In this document: piece after piece, positions 34,894-43,722 of the stretch | Position numbering within the stretch: the first letter of the stretch is position 1 | Layout: each line of letters opens with the position of its first letter | Source: Stigonema ocellatum SAG 48.90 = DSM 106950 | GTDB taxonomy: Bacteria > Cyanobacteriota > Cyanobacteriia > Cyanobacteriales > Nostocaceae | Assembly: GCA_016903675.1 (NCBI GenBank) | Contig: JADQBA010000029.1 | Location: 1-64,000, forward strand | Direction of reading: 5' to 3' | DNA: 64,000 nt | Notes under the pieces: generated by a model | Database searches by the model: none | Told to the model about the DNA's origin: nothing | Seen by the model: the letters and a program-made list of their open reading frames with translations, nothing else | Made by a program: the position numbers and the translations under genes

Positions 34894-36159
34894 TTGGAAA
34901 TAGCTAAAATAATGAATTTTAATAATGGTGAAAAATCCGAAATAACACTTTATACAACACTTGTCAACCGTATTGCCGAAGCTCCCCAAAAAAGAATAAC
35001 TTTCGCCGAATACATGGACACGGTGCTATATCACCCTGATTATGGTTACTATTCCACAAAGGCACTGAACCTTGGCAAGCGGGGTGATTTTTTCACAGCT
35101 GTTCACCTTGGTTCTGACTTTGGTGAGTTGCTAGCAGTGCAATTTGCCCAAATGTGGGAGATTTTAGGGCGACCTGTACCGTTTTCTTTAGTAGAAATGG
35201 GTGCTGGTCAAGGTATTCTGGCATTAGATATCCTCAAGTACCTCCAGCAGTACCCAAGTTTTTTTACTGCACTCGATTACGTCATTGTTGAAAAATCTCC
35301 AGCTTTAAAGCAAGAACAACAGCAACGCTTGCAAGAATTTCCTGTACGTTGGTGCAATCTTGAGGAGATACCAAGCCACTCATTGACTGGCTGCTTTTTT
35401 TCTAATGAATTGGTAGACGCTTTCCCAGTGCATCAGTTCATCCTCGAACAAGGACAACTGCGGGAAATTTATGTAACAACTCGGGGAGGAGGGGGGGAGG
35501 GGAGGAGGGGGGGAGGGGGGGTAGGGGGGGTAGGGGGGGTAGGGATAGTCTCTGTTTCGCCTCCTCTATTTGTGGAAGTGACGGGAGAACCTTCGACGCC
35601 GCAGTTAGCTGAATATTTCGATTTAGTTGGTATTGAGTTGAGCGAAAATACTTATCCAGATGGTTACCGCAGTGAAATTAATTTAGCAGCGCTACACTGG
35701 TTAAGTATAGTAGCAGACCGCTTGCAACGTGGGTATGTATTAACAATAGATTATGGCTACTCCAACTCGAGTTACTACAACCCTAGGCGATCGCAAGGAA
35801 CGCTACAGTGCTACTACCAGCATCAGCGGCATAACAACCCCTATATCAATATTGGACAACAAGACATAACGGCTCATATTGACTTTCATGCTTTGGAACG
35901 GTGGGGTGAGTGTTGCGGATTAGTTAAGCTTGGTTTTACCCAGCAAGGATTGTTTTTGATGGCGTTGGGGTTGGGCGATCGCATTGCAGCCCTGTCCCAT
36001 ACACAGCAACCGCTGTCTGAATTACTGCGTATACGTGATGCACTACACCAGCTTTTAGATCCCTTAGGGCTGGGAGGATTTGGTGTACTAGTTCAAACTA
36101 AAGGACTGGTGGAGTCACAAATTGCTCAACCTTTGAAGGGGCTGAGTATACCACTGTGA
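34894..36159 (+). CDS. NDUFAF7/MidA-family SAM-dependent methyltransferase
   Basis: A 421-residue DUF185-type methyltransferase. It has the N-terminal ITFAEYMDTVLYHPDYGYYS block, GKRGDFFTAVHLGSDFGELLA, the SAM site SLVEMGAGQGILALDIL and FFSNELVDAFPVH. LTIDYGY and GTLQCYYQHQRHNNPY follow near the middle. In mitochondria NDUFAF7 methylates an arginine of NDUFS2, the counterpart of NdhH, during complex I assembly. ndhH lies 2.6 kb upstream. Between about residues 197 and 217 the protein reads GGGGEGRR, GGGGVGGVGGVG, from a G-rich in-frame repeat at 35483-35545. The conserved core around it is unchanged. The start codon at 34894 is uncertain; the conserved part begins around residue 18. Confidence 0.88.
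   Translation: MEIAKIMNFNNGEKSEITLYTTLVNRIAEAPQKRITFAEYMDTVLYHPDYGYYSTKALNLGKRGDFFTAVHLGSDFGELLAVQFAQMWEILGRPVPFSLVEMGAGQGILALDILKYLQQYPSFFTALDYVIVEKSPALKQEQQQRLQEFPVRWCNLEEIPSHSLTGCFFSNELVDAFPVHQFILEQGQLREIYVTTRGGGGEGRRGGGGVGGVGGVGIVSVSPPLFVEVTGEPSTPQLAEYFDLVGIELSENTYPDGYRSEINLAALHWLSIVADRLQRGYVLTIDYGYSNSSYYNPRRSQGTLQCYYQHQRHNNPYINIGQQDITAHIDFHALERWGECCGLVKLGFTQQGLFLMALGLGDRIAALSHTQQPLSELLRIRDALHQLLDPLGLGGFGVLVQTKGLVESQIAQPLKGLSIPL
35483..35545. repeat. In-frame G-rich repeat within the methyltransferase gene
   Basis: Runs of six to seven G separated by TA (GGGGGGGTA units) encode Gly/Val. Such runs could slip in replication and change length while staying in frame only in multiples of three. 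Confidence 0.85.
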
Positions 36160-36167
36160 ACCTAAAC

Positions 36168-36316
36168 ATTTATAGCGGTTCTGGTGTTGAATCCCATACA
36201 CGAGGAGTGAGATCGGCCCTCACCCCCAACCCCTCTCCCAATTTGGGAGAGGGGTGCCCTTTCTTGGGCTATCTTGAGGGCGTTCTGTATGTACTCTCGT
36301 GAGAACTGCTATAGTA
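36168..36316. repeat. MITE-like element with TATAGCGGTTCT ends
   Basis: The ends TATAGCGGTTCT and AGAACTGCTATA are inverted with one mismatch. The interior has CCCCTCTCCCAATTTGGGAGAGGGG, the same core as the CAATACCC elements. No clear target duplication. Confidence 0.65.
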
Positions 36317-36370
36317 CCAGTGCCTACCAGCTGGTGAAGAAGGTGAGTACTACTCCGGTCATTAATCTTG

Positions 36371-36427
36371 AAAGGTTCGTAGTAGTGCTGCTCGATTTCA
36401 AGCACTAAAGTGCTTACTACGAACTTT
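36371..36427. repeat. GGTTCGTAGTAGTGCT repeat
   Basis: Inverted ends GGTTCGTAGTA and TACTACGAAC enclose AGCACTAAAGTGCT. An inverted near copy lies at 44127-44175. Confidence 0.7.
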
Positions 36428-36833
36428 CACAAACCCACAGAACTAATGACTATTGCCCGCCTTACATTAAATTCGCCCACAGAATAAATGACTAACCAAA
36501 ACTTAAAGGTGTATTAATCGCAGGTGGCTGCTGGCTGGTCTAACATAGCAATGAGTGCAATGATAAAACAGATAAAATTCATGAATACCCATGACTTTTT
36601 AATGCTAGTGACGTTATTAACCCCTGGTATTTTACTTTCAGTGTTGATTATGGCTTCTTTTGCCGCAGGTGGCTGATTACCAGATAGGGGAGTAGGGATT
36701 GTTGGTGGTTGGTGGTTGGTGGTTGGTTGTTGGTTGTGGAAAACAAACCCCACTCCCCACTCCCGACTCCCGACTCCCCACTCCCCACTTCCCACTCCCT
36801 TAATTAATGTAGAACAAGGAAAAGGAGATTTGA
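36428..36833. other. Gap before the dehydrogenase with repeat array
   Basis: At about 36700-36800 lies TTGGTGGTTGGTGGTTGG followed by CCCCACTCCCGACTCC tandem units. On the minus strand, 36531-36670 reads a short segment ending in a hydrophobic helix (SWVFMNFICFIIALIAML). It could be the end of a small membrane protein, but no start codon or ribosome site supports it. Otherwise nothing is seen. Confidence 0.4.
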
Positions 36834-37706
36834 ATGACGGTAGCATTTCTGGGTACTGGATTAATGGGACTACCAATGGCGCAAAGGTTATTAGCGGCAA
36901 ATATAGACCTTATTGCCTATAACCGCACCCCAGAAAAGTTAGAACCATTAAAAGCTGCTGGCGCTGAGGTAGCAGCACATGCTGGACAGGCAATTCGCGC
37001 TGCTGATTGCATCATTCTTATGCTGACTAATGCCGTAGCTATTTATAGTGTGCTACTTTCAGATGGGGCGTCTTCAAATCTGGCAGGTAGGACAGTGATC
37101 CAAATGGGGACAATTACTCCTACCGAAAGTAAGGAAATTAGAAATGCAGTCATGATCGCAGGTGCTGAGTATATAGAAGCACCTGTGTTGGGTAGTATTC
37201 CAGAAGCAAAAGCTGGTAAACTTATTGTGATGGTGGGTGCACACCAAGAACAATATCAACGCCACTTAGAGTTATTAAAGAATTTTGGTCCAGAACCCAT
37301 CCTTGTAGGTTGTGTTGGAACTGCTGCTGCGCTCAAATTAACTCTAAATCAACTCATTGCTTCCCTAACCACTAGCTTTGCCCTTAGTCTTGGTTTTGTC
37401 CAGCGTCAGGGTATCGATGTAGAGTTATTTATGCAAATTCTGCGTCCAAGCGTTCTTTACGCACCTACTTTTGACAAAAAGCTGCAACGGATGCTGGATG
37501 GCAATTATACCAATCCCAATTTCCCAACAAAACATTTGATGAAAGACACAGATTTGTTTATTGCGGAAGCAAAATCAGTTGGTCTAAATGTCAGCAGTAT
37601 TGAAGGGGTGCGGGAAATTTTAGAAATAGCCATAAAAATGTCGTTTGCTAACGAGGATTACTCATCACTATTTTCTGCCATTAATTCAGAAAATATGAAT
37701 CTATAG
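36834..37706 (+). CDS. NAD(P)-dependent beta-hydroxyacid dehydrogenase (HIBADH/GLYR-like)
   Basis: A 290-residue enzyme of the 3-hydroxyisobutyrate/6-phosphogluconate-type dehydrogenase family. The Rossmann loop is FLGTGLMGLPMAQRL at residues 5-19. The expected NRT after beta-2 favours NADP or NAD ambiguously. A catalytic-region ITPTESKEI and EAPVLGSIPEAKAGKLIVM follow, then the catalytic Lys in AALKLTLNQL. Substrates in this family include short hydroxyacids such as succinic semialdehyde products or glyoxylate. The start ATG has AAGGAAAAGGAG just ahead. It stands alone, with repeats upstream and AT-rich sequence downstream. Confidence 0.92.
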   Translation: MTVAFLGTGLMGLPMAQRLLAANIDLIAYNRTPEKLEPLKAAGAEVAAHAGQAIRAADCIILMLTNAVAIYSVLLSDGASSNLAGRTVIQMGTITPTESKEIRNAVMIAGAEYIEAPVLGSIPEAKAGKLIVMVGAHQEQYQRHLELLKNFGPEPILVGCVGTAAALKLTLNQLIASLTTSFALSLGFVQRQGIDVELFMQILRPSVLYAPTFDKKLQRMLDGNYTNPNFPTKHLMKDTDLFIAEAKSVGLNVSSIEGVREILEIAIKMSFANEDYSSLFSAINSENMNL

Positions 37707-37967
37707 CTGGTGTCTTGCCAATTTATACCGTGATCATGTAAAAATATACAGCGGAGCTATTAAACATTAAACTTGCAACCTTTGCATTTTTTTGTTTTTT
37801 GTAATGTTAACCACTAACGGCACGCGGCTAAATAATGCTGCATAGTGATGAGTGGTTGCTTAGTTACAAGAAAATTATGTGTTGATAGCTCACAAAGCGC
37901 TAGCACAGATTATTAAGAGAGCGAATTTAGCCAAAAGTCTTTTCTCATTTGAAATACAGAGGTATCA

Positions 37968-38648
37968 ATGACTATTTTTAATCAACAGACAGATAATTAT
38001 AAATTACTTAGGCCGCAACCGCATTGGCGAGGGGAAAACCATATAAACTCTGGTAGGGAGGATGAAGATACTAAGATACTAGATCCTTCGGTATCCAGAA
38101 GCATGTTCAATACCTCAAATCGCGGTCGAGTAGCTATTTTTATTGATGGCGCAAACCTATTTTATGCAGCTTTGCAACTCGGGATTGAAATTGACTACGC
38201 CAAACTGCTTTGCTATTTAACTGATAGTAGGAGGTTGTTACGTGCTTTCTTCTACACTGGAATTGATCGCGCCCATGAAAAACAACAGGGTTTTCTCCTG
38301 TGGATGCGTCGCAATGGCTATCGTGTAGTCACCAAAGATTTAGTCCAGGTTCCAGATGGTTCCAAAAAAGCCAATCTAGATGTAGAAATCGCTGTCGATA
38401 TGATTAACCTGGCACCCTACTACGATACTGCTGTCTTAGTGAGTGGGGATGGAGATCTCACTTACGCTGTTAATGCTGTGACTTACAAAGGAGTTAGAGT
38501 CGAAGTGGCCAGTGTGCGAGGAATGACCAGCGACAGCTTAATTGATGTTGCTGACTACTTCATGGATCTGGATTCTATAAAAGAACACATTCAAAAGGAT
38601 TCTCAACCAGGCTATAACTACCGACCAATTTATAATTCTAGCCTTTAA
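37968..38648 (+). CDS. LabA-type NYN domain protein (DUF88)
   Basis: A 226-residue protein. After a 50-residue polar N-terminus it has a NYN/PIN-like fold: VAIFIDGANLFYAALQ (Asp60), ANLDVEIAVDM and LVSGDGDLTYAVNAV supply the acidic triad of a metal-dependent ribonuclease. SVRGMTSDSLIDVADYFMDL closes the domain. This layout is that of LabA, which shapes circadian output in Synechococcus, and of related proteins in other bacteria. Whether it cuts RNA is not known. The gene is monocistronic, followed by a strong palindrome. Confidence 0.88.
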   Translation: MTIFNQQTDNYKLLRPQPHWRGENHINSGREDEDTKILDPSVSRSMFNTSNRGRVAIFIDGANLFYAALQLGIEIDYAKLLCYLTDSRRLLRAFFYTGIDRAHEKQQGFLLWMRRNGYRVVTKDLVQVPDGSKKANLDVEIAVDMINLAPYYDTAVLVSGDGDLTYAVNAVTYKGVRVEVASVRGMTSDSLIDVADYFMDLDSIKEHIQKDSQPGYNYRPIYNSSL

Positions 38649-38664
38649 GCACGTGCGATCAAAG

Positions 38665-38715
38665 CGTCATTTGTCCAGTGTCATTTATAATACTAATGAC
38701 ACTGGACAAATGACG
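38665..38715. repeat. Long palindrome, 21-bp perfect arms
   Basis: The arms at 38665-38685 and 38695-38715 are exact reverse complements with a 9-base loop. It lies just after the NYN gene. It may serve as a terminator, but the strength and the absence of a T-run suggest a mobile palindromic element. A GTAGGGGCG...CGCCCCTAC hairpin follows at 38732-38760. Confidence 0.9.
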
Positions 38716-38816
38716 GGGGCGGTCTTGTTATCGTAGGGGCGCAAGGCCTTACGCCCCTACACCTAGAAAGATGAGGCTTTTCGGCAGCGTTTTGTAATCG
38801 TTCACGACTATGTCTA

Positions 38817-39527
38817 ATGGATATTTTAATTATTGAGGATGAAGCTGAAATTGCTCAGTTAATCCAACTGACTCTAGAAAAAGAAGGATTTTCCTGTCGC
38901 ATTAGTCGTGATGGCATGAGTGCTTTGCAGATATTTCAGGAGAAACTACCAGATTTAATTATCCTAGACTTAATGATTCCTGGTTTGGATGGACTGGAAG
39001 TTTGTGCCAGAATTCGTCAGCAACCTAGTGCAAAAGACCCCTATATATTGATGCTTACGGCTAAGGGAGAGGAAATTGATCGCGTTATTGGCTTGTCTAC
39101 TGGTGCTGATGATTATATGGTCAAACCTTTCAGCCCCAGAGAATTGGTTGCCCGAGTGCGAGCGCTACTGCGGCGTAGCCTTCGCCAAGGGGGACAACAT
39201 CAGATCAATCGTACTCAACACTTTATCGTAGATTTAGAGCAGCGCACTATCAGTCGCAAGCTAGATTCTCAGCCAGCAGAAATCCTGGAGTTAACAACCC
39301 TAGAATTTAACTTGTTAAGTACCTTTGTTAGCAATCCTGGTCGAGTTTGGAACCGCACCCAGCTCATAGACAAACTTTGGGGCGATAACTTTTTTGGTGA
39401 TGAACGGGTGGTGGATACTCATGTAGCGCGGTTGCGAAAAAAAATTGAGCCTGACCCGGCTAATCCCACTTTTGTCAAAACTGTTGTTGGAGTTGGTTAC
39501 AAGTTTGAGGACCCACCTGTGGCTTGA
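38817..39527 (+). CDS. OmpR-family response regulator
   Basis: A 236-residue regulator. The receiver has the acidic pair EDE at 7-9, the phosphoacceptor Asp in LIILDLMIPGLDG and the Lys in VKPFSP. The winged-helix DNA-binding domain ends with RVVDTHVARLRKKIE and KTVVGVGYKFE. Its stop codon overlaps the start region of the histidine kinase gene, so the pair is translationally linked. The pair resembles metal or stress-sensing types, but the signal is not deducible. Confidence 0.93.
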   Translation: MDILIIEDEAEIAQLIQLTLEKEGFSCRISRDGMSALQIFQEKLPDLIILDLMIPGLDGLEVCARIRQQPSAKDPYILMLTAKGEEIDRVIGLSTGADDYMVKPFSPRELVARVRALLRRSLRQGGQHQINRTQHFIVDLEQRTISRKLDSQPAEILELTTLEFNLLSTFVSNPGRVWNRTQLIDKLWGDNFFGDERVVDTHVARLRKKIEPDPANPTFVKTVVGVGYKFEDPPVA

Positions 39528-39532
39528 GTAGC

Positions 39533-40639
39533 ATGAACTGGCGTTGGACTTGGTCTTGGTCTTTGGCATCGCGCCTATTTTTCTCTCACTTTGTGGTCAT
39601 GATAGTGGGAGTCATAAGTCTTGTCACTATCAGTAAAATCTCTTCTCCCCGCTTTTTTATCTTGCATTTGGAACGACTAGAACATGAGGGGTTGGATTTA
39701 ATCGATGCCGAGACTGACTTGGTGGAAGGATTTGAAACTGCTTGGAGTCGAAGCACTTTCTGGTCAGTGTTAGTAGGTGCAACGGCAGCAGGAGGATTGA
39801 GTTACTGGGTGTCTATGCGGATAGTACACCGATTAACCGAGATGGAGCAAATTACTCAAAAGTTTGCTGCTGGTGAACTCAATGCGCGACTACCTAAAAG
39901 TGATATTCCCGAACTGAATCGGCTGGGTGTCAGTTTCAACAGTATGGCAGCAAGTTTAGAAGGGGTGGAAGCACGGCGGCGGGATCTGATTGGAGACATG
40001 ACCCATGAGTTACGGACACCGCTGACTGTGGTGCGCGGTTATTTAGAAGAACTCGCAGATGGGGAAATTGAACCGTCCCCTGAGATTTATCAGCAGCTTG
40101 CAAAAGAAACCAAACGTTTAGAACGCTTAGTCAACGACATGCAAGAACTTTCCAAAGCAGAAGCAGGTTATCTGCCGATCCGTATACAGAAAGTTCATCT
40201 GCGTCCCTTGTTAGAGTCGTTAGTGCAGCGCTTTGCCGACCAACTGCTAGAAGATGGTCCTGTTCTGCTTCTGGTGTGTCCACCCCAACTCCCACCCGTG
40301 TTGGCGGATATTGATCGTACAGAACAGGTGCTAGTCAACTTGGTGGGCAATGCAATGCGCTATACCCCTCAAGGTTCCATTACCATCCGTGTTTGGGTTC
40401 AACCCAGTAAGCTCTGGATTGCGGTTATTGATACAGGTATGGGGATTGCGGCAGAAGATTTACCTCACGTGTTTGAGCGCTTCTGGCGAGCTGACAAATC
40501 AAGAACTCGCCATTCCGGAGGAACTGGCATTGGTTTAACGATCTCGCGCCGTTTGGTTGAACTGCAAGGCGGACAAATTGAGGTGGAAAGTCAGCAAGGA
40601 TTGGGTAGCACGTTTCGTTTTTTTCTACCTTTAGCATGA
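39533..40639 (+). CDS. Membrane sensor histidine kinase of the OmpR pair
   Basis: About 368 residues. Two membrane helices (about 10-32 and 72-93) bracket a short exposed loop (about 40 residues). HAMP follows, then the H-box DMTHELRTPLTVVRGYL, N-box LVGNAMRYTPQG, G1 VIDTGMGI and G2 GGTGIGLTIS. The small loop suggests an intramembrane or membrane-stress sensor. A TTG at 39524 overlapping the regulator stop is an alternative start; the ATG at 39533 is preferred. Its partner is the regulator directly upstream. Confidence 0.93.
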   Translation: MNWRWTWSWSLASRLFFSHFVVMIVGVISLVTISKISSPRFFILHLERLEHEGLDLIDAETDLVEGFETAWSRSTFWSVLVGATAAGGLSYWVSMRIVHRLTEMEQITQKFAAGELNARLPKSDIPELNRLGVSFNSMAASLEGVEARRRDLIGDMTHELRTPLTVVRGYLEELADGEIEPSPEIYQQLAKETKRLERLVNDMQELSKAEAGYLPIRIQKVHLRPLLESLVQRFADQLLEDGPVLLLVCPPQLPPVLADIDRTEQVLVNLVGNAMRYTPQGSITIRVWVQPSKLWIAVIDTGMGIAAEDLPHVFERFWRADKSRTRHSGGTGIGLTISRRLVELQGGQIEVESQQGLGSTFRFFLPLA

Positions 40640-41529
40640 GTTCAGTATGTAGTATGTAGGGTGGGCACTGCCCACCATAGTGCCCACTACTACAAAACCT
40701 TTTATCCGAAAGGCATTGATGCTCGAGAAACTAACATAATTAAACGTCTACTTATTGTTAATAAAAGTTAGGTGTAAGTACTGATTCATAGTTATTAGGA
40801 GTTAGATTAAAATTAATTTTATTAGAATTAACTTTAAGCATGAAGCTGAAAATATGACATTCGTTTTTTAGTTTTCTCACTAACGTCACTGAGATTTTTA
40901 ATAAATGAATATAACTAATTTTGATTTACTAAATTTAGATAGCTTAGAGATTCCTTTTTCCACTGATCGGCTATCCACTGCTGCTTCTGTTGGACGCTTG
41001 TTCCAACAGAAAGCAGCCACCCTAACCCACTGGTAAAGTTTGTCATGTACTTTCAGCCAGGTACCATCTTTGCACCATCTGCGAAAATAACCATAAACTG
41101 TTGACGCATTGTCAAGAGAAAAATAAGCGAAGCGCGTACTACAACGAGATCAGGCTTAAGCCGACAGATCAGGGTTTTAGACATTGCAAATGGGTAGCTT
41201 ATTTACGCGCCCCGTGTACTAGCTGGAAAATCCCTGGTAATGCTCGTCATGTGCATTCCTGAGAAAGTACGTAAAGAATGGCATTCATTACACCATACAT
41301 TGCTGTGGTACGTTCGCGGAGCGTCTCCCCTTGGAAAAGGATGGCCAGGGCGGATCGCTTCCGGAAATAGGTCGGCAATTAATTCCCACTATTCCTACGT
41401 TAGATCATTAGGATATGCTTTATTCATTCACTCACAAGGTGCTGATATATACAACTTTCAGCCGTACCCTTGTGAGCTTTCTTTCAGTAGCCCACCACTT
41501 TTAAAACATCCTCATTCGGAGTACGGACA
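40640..41529. other. Repeat-rich gap with a transposase fragment
   Basis: A GTGGGCACTGCCCAC hairpin lies at about 40660-40690. The IS5-type remnant (40962-41114) and a GCTTATTTACGCGCCCC word shared in inverse with 20.29 kb follow. A 97-codon frame at 41240-41533 resembles no protein and is rejected. Confidence 0.6.
40962..41114 (-). pseudogene. IS5-family transposase fragment (DUF4096-like)
   Basis: The minus strand encodes NASTVYGYFRRWCKDGTWLK and VHDKLYQWVRVAAFCWNKRP, then VDSRS. This matches the N-terminal DUF4096 part of IS5-type transposases (STVYYYFRKWRRDGTW). Only about 50 codons remain and no start, catalytic domain or inverted repeats are seen. It is a dead relic. Confidence 0.7.
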
Positions 41530-41805
41530 ATGAACAACGTTCAATTGCCTTTGGTTATTAGTTACTTGGCAATAAGCTGCTATTTTTTTAGCAATTGGTT
41601 AAAATTCTGCCTCCGCCATCCCCATTCTTCTCCAGAAGATAAATTTTTATCTTTTGTCATGTTTTTCATAACAACCATCCTATGGCCCCTGCTTATCCCG
41701 ATAAATTGTATAGAAACATACAAATCACGGAAACTTGAGTTCAGTAATGTGATTCCTATTTTCGTGGCAATTTTTGCGTTGAGTATTGCACTATATATGG
41801 GTTAG
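41530..41805 (+). CDS. Small membrane protein of unknown function
   Basis: 91 residues with two to three hydrophobic segments (about 8-26, 43-63 and 74-90). Tyr, Phe and Cys are frequent, and charged residues lie between the segments. An ATG follows a GGAGTACGGACA ribosome site. No named family is recognised. The C-terminus lies about 300 bp before the MITE that abuts the protease gene. Confidence 0.6.
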   Translation: MNNVQLPLVISYLAISCYFFSNWLKFCLRHPHSSPEDKFLSFVMFFITTILWPLLIPINCIETYKSRKLEFSNVIPIFVAIFALSIALYMG

Positions 41806-42111
41806 GGAATGGGTAGGGGCTATCTTTACCCCGCCCGTACAGGTGTGGGGGAAATTAAATAAATTTTTCATCTCAGGATGGCTAATTAGTTTCATAATTC
41901 ATCATTCATCATTCATAATTTCTTGACCCCCAAACAAATAGGGATGGGCAAAATGTCCATCCCTTAACAAAGAATATTTATTTTATGGCAACAGAGTTAT
42001 TCCAATACGGTTCGGTTAAGGGTAGTTGACGGCAGGAGTTACTAGAGAAACCGGGTTTCTTAAAGAAACCGGGTTTTGGTCGGCTGGTGCTTATCCGAAC
42101 CGTATTGAGAG
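41806..42111. other. Gap with a hairpin and a MITE
   Basis: Holds a GGGATGG...CCATCCC hairpin at 41942-41964 that could end transcripts from either side, and the MITE described next. Nothing coding. Confidence 0.5.
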
Positions 42112-42117
42112 TTATTC
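41993..42117. mobile_element. MITE, CAATACGGTTCGG family, at the 3' end of the protease gene
   Basis: The element is 42003-42107 (105 bp). The inverted ends match perfectly for 13 bp (CAATACGGTTCGG / CCGAACCGTATTG). It is flanked by the exact 10-bp duplication AGAGTTATTC at 41993-42002 and 42108-42117. The right copy of the duplication contains the TAA stop codon of the HtrA-type protease (42112-42114), so the insertion took place at the very end of that gene. The interior holds an AGAAACCCGG-type palindrome. Confidence 0.92.
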
Positions 42118-43392
42118 CACTACTTGAGCTGTGGGAAAAGCACCAGGTCGCACAGCTAAGCTGAGATTTTGTCCATTGCGATGCAAGTCAATGCGCACAT
42201 CTGCGTTGAGTTGGCTATTTTCTACTGCGGTTTGTACGGATCTTGCGTCTTTCACTGGTTGATCGTTGAGTTTTTCGATAACATCACCAGCACGTATCCC
42301 AGCTTTAGCTGCTGGTGAATTTGGCATGACTTTGACAACTAAGACGCCGTGGTCTTCATTGACAGTTATACCACTGTTAGGATCTGAGTTTAGGCTTTGC
42401 TTCACCTCAGGTGTCAAACCTATCATCTGAATTCCTAGATAAGGATGTTGTGCTTTACCTGTAGCTATCAGTTGAGTGGAAATACGTTGCGCTGTGTTGA
42501 TAGGAATGGCAAATCCTAATCCTTGTGCCCCTTGAATAATAGCTGTATTCATGCCTATGACCTCGCCACGGGAATTGAGTAGGGGTCCGCCAGAATTACC
42601 AGGATTGATGGCAGCATCTGTTTGAATGTAGTCTACTCGCTTATCTGAACCAATCAGATTGCTAGCACGTCCGGTAGCACTAACGATGCCAGTTGTGACG
42701 GTATTATCCAAACCAAGAGGGTTGCCAATGGCGATCGCCCATTGTCCCGGTTCTAGCTTGTCTGAGTTACCCAATTTCACTATTGGCAGACTGGTTGCTT
42801 GAATCTTGACAACCGCCACATCTGTCAACTTATCTTCACCCATTACCTTACCTTGAAAGGTGCGCCCATCCTTCAGTGTGACTTTTACTGTATCCGCACC
42901 ATCAACCACATGGGTATTGGTGAGAATGCGACCATCATTACTAATGATGAAGCCTGAACCAGTACCTCGTTCCACCCGATTTTGTGGTTGTGTTGGTATT
43001 GCAGACCCAAAGAAGCGCTGGAGAAACGGGTCATCAAATCCTTGAATTGACCGGGTTTTTACCGTTCTGGAAGAATCTATCCGCACCACAGCAGGTCCAA
43101 CTTCTTTTACAATGGTTGTCACAAAGTTAGGATCAGTGGACGCTGGTAATGGGGGAGCAGCATCTACTCGACTCACTCCCAGGTTAGATGCATTAGTAGG
43201 CGAAACTTGCTGGTAGTGAGAACCCAGATATCCACCTGCAAATGTCATACCAGATCCCAACAACACCAGCGATAGATTCAAAGCTGCTTTTCGCCAAGGT
43301 GCAGCATTCTGGGATTTAGAGGCAGAAGGGGTCAAGGGGATTTTATTGTATTGTCCTGGCTCGTTATCGCCATCACGGGGTATCTTATACAT
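42112..43392 (-). CDS. HtrA/DegP-type serine protease with PDZ domain
   Basis: A 426-residue S1C-family protease. An N-terminal membrane anchor lies at about 36-58 (LNLSLVLLGSGMTFAGGYLG). The trypsin-like domain carries the triad His161 (TNTHVVDGA), Asp191 (LTDVAVVKI) and Ser267 (GNSGGP). A PDZ domain follows at about 315-405 (VLVVKVMPNSPAAKAGIRAGDVIEKL). Such proteases degrade or refold damaged proteins in the periplasm or thylakoid lumen and include HhoA, HhoB and HtrA in cyanobacteria. The sequence does not decide which paralogue this is. The stop codon lies in the target duplication of a MITE. Confidence 0.93.
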   Translation of the reverse strand: MYKIPRDGDNEPGQYNKIPLTPSASKSQNAAPWRKAALNLSLVLLGSGMTFAGGYLGSHYQQVSPTNASNLGVSRVDAAPPLPASTDPNFVTTIVKEVGPAVVRIDSSRTVKTRSIQGFDDPFLQRFFGSAIPTQPQNRVERGTGSGFIISNDGRILTNTHVVDGADTVKVTLKDGRTFQGKVMGEDKLTDVAVVKIQATSLPIVKLGNSDKLEPGQWAIAIGNPLGLDNTVTTGIVSATGRASNLIGSDKRVDYIQTDAAINPGNSGGPLLNSRGEVIGMNTAIIQGAQGLGFAIPINTAQRISTQLIATGKAQHPYLGIQMIGLTPEVKQSLNSDPNSGITVNEDHGVLVVKVMPNSPAAKAGIRAGDVIEKLNDQPVKDARSVQTAVENSQLNADVRIDLHRNGQNLSLAVRPGAFPTAQVVE

Positions 43393-43623
43393 TTGCTCTC
43401 TGTAACTTTTTGAAGATATATATATAATTTATAGTCTATAAATTCTTTGTGACAATCCTGTTACAAAAACGTAAACGCCTTGTGAAGAATCTGAGGGGAA
43501 CCTTTCCCAAAGCTTATTTAACGTTACAGACTCAAACAATGACTTGTGGTCAGCACCTACATCAACTTAATATAGCATGTATGTACTTAATCTGTCAACG
43601 ATGGGTTTGTAGTTGGACTACCG

Positions 43624-43722
43624 TTGCCGAAAGCCGATGCAACGCACAAAGCGCCAAAAAATCGTGATTCAAAGAGGGAGCAAGCGATCGCACGAGGAAA
43701 TTGTGAAATGGCTAAAGTAGAC
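43624..43722 (+). pseudogene. xisH: Internally deleted xisH remnant
   Basis: The first codons (43624 onward) read LPKADATHKAPKN, close to the XisH opening MPARDxxHxAVKN. The end, in a different frame (43679-43722), reads HEEIVKWLK then TAG, like the terminal IVKWL of XisH, and its stop overlaps the xisI start. Most of the roughly 135-codon gene is missing and the two parts are out of frame. Homology is judged by eye only. Confidence 0.4.

Noticed and set aside
36514..36900. 128-codon minus-strand frame, ending in a hydrophobic helix
   Set aside because: Its N-terminal half is translated tandem repeat and it overlaps the dehydrogenase gene; only the last 55 codons look natural and they lack a start.
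41240..41533. 97-codon open frame before the small membrane protein
   Set aside because: Low-complexity mixture of repeat-derived residues; no known motif, and it overlaps the downstream start.
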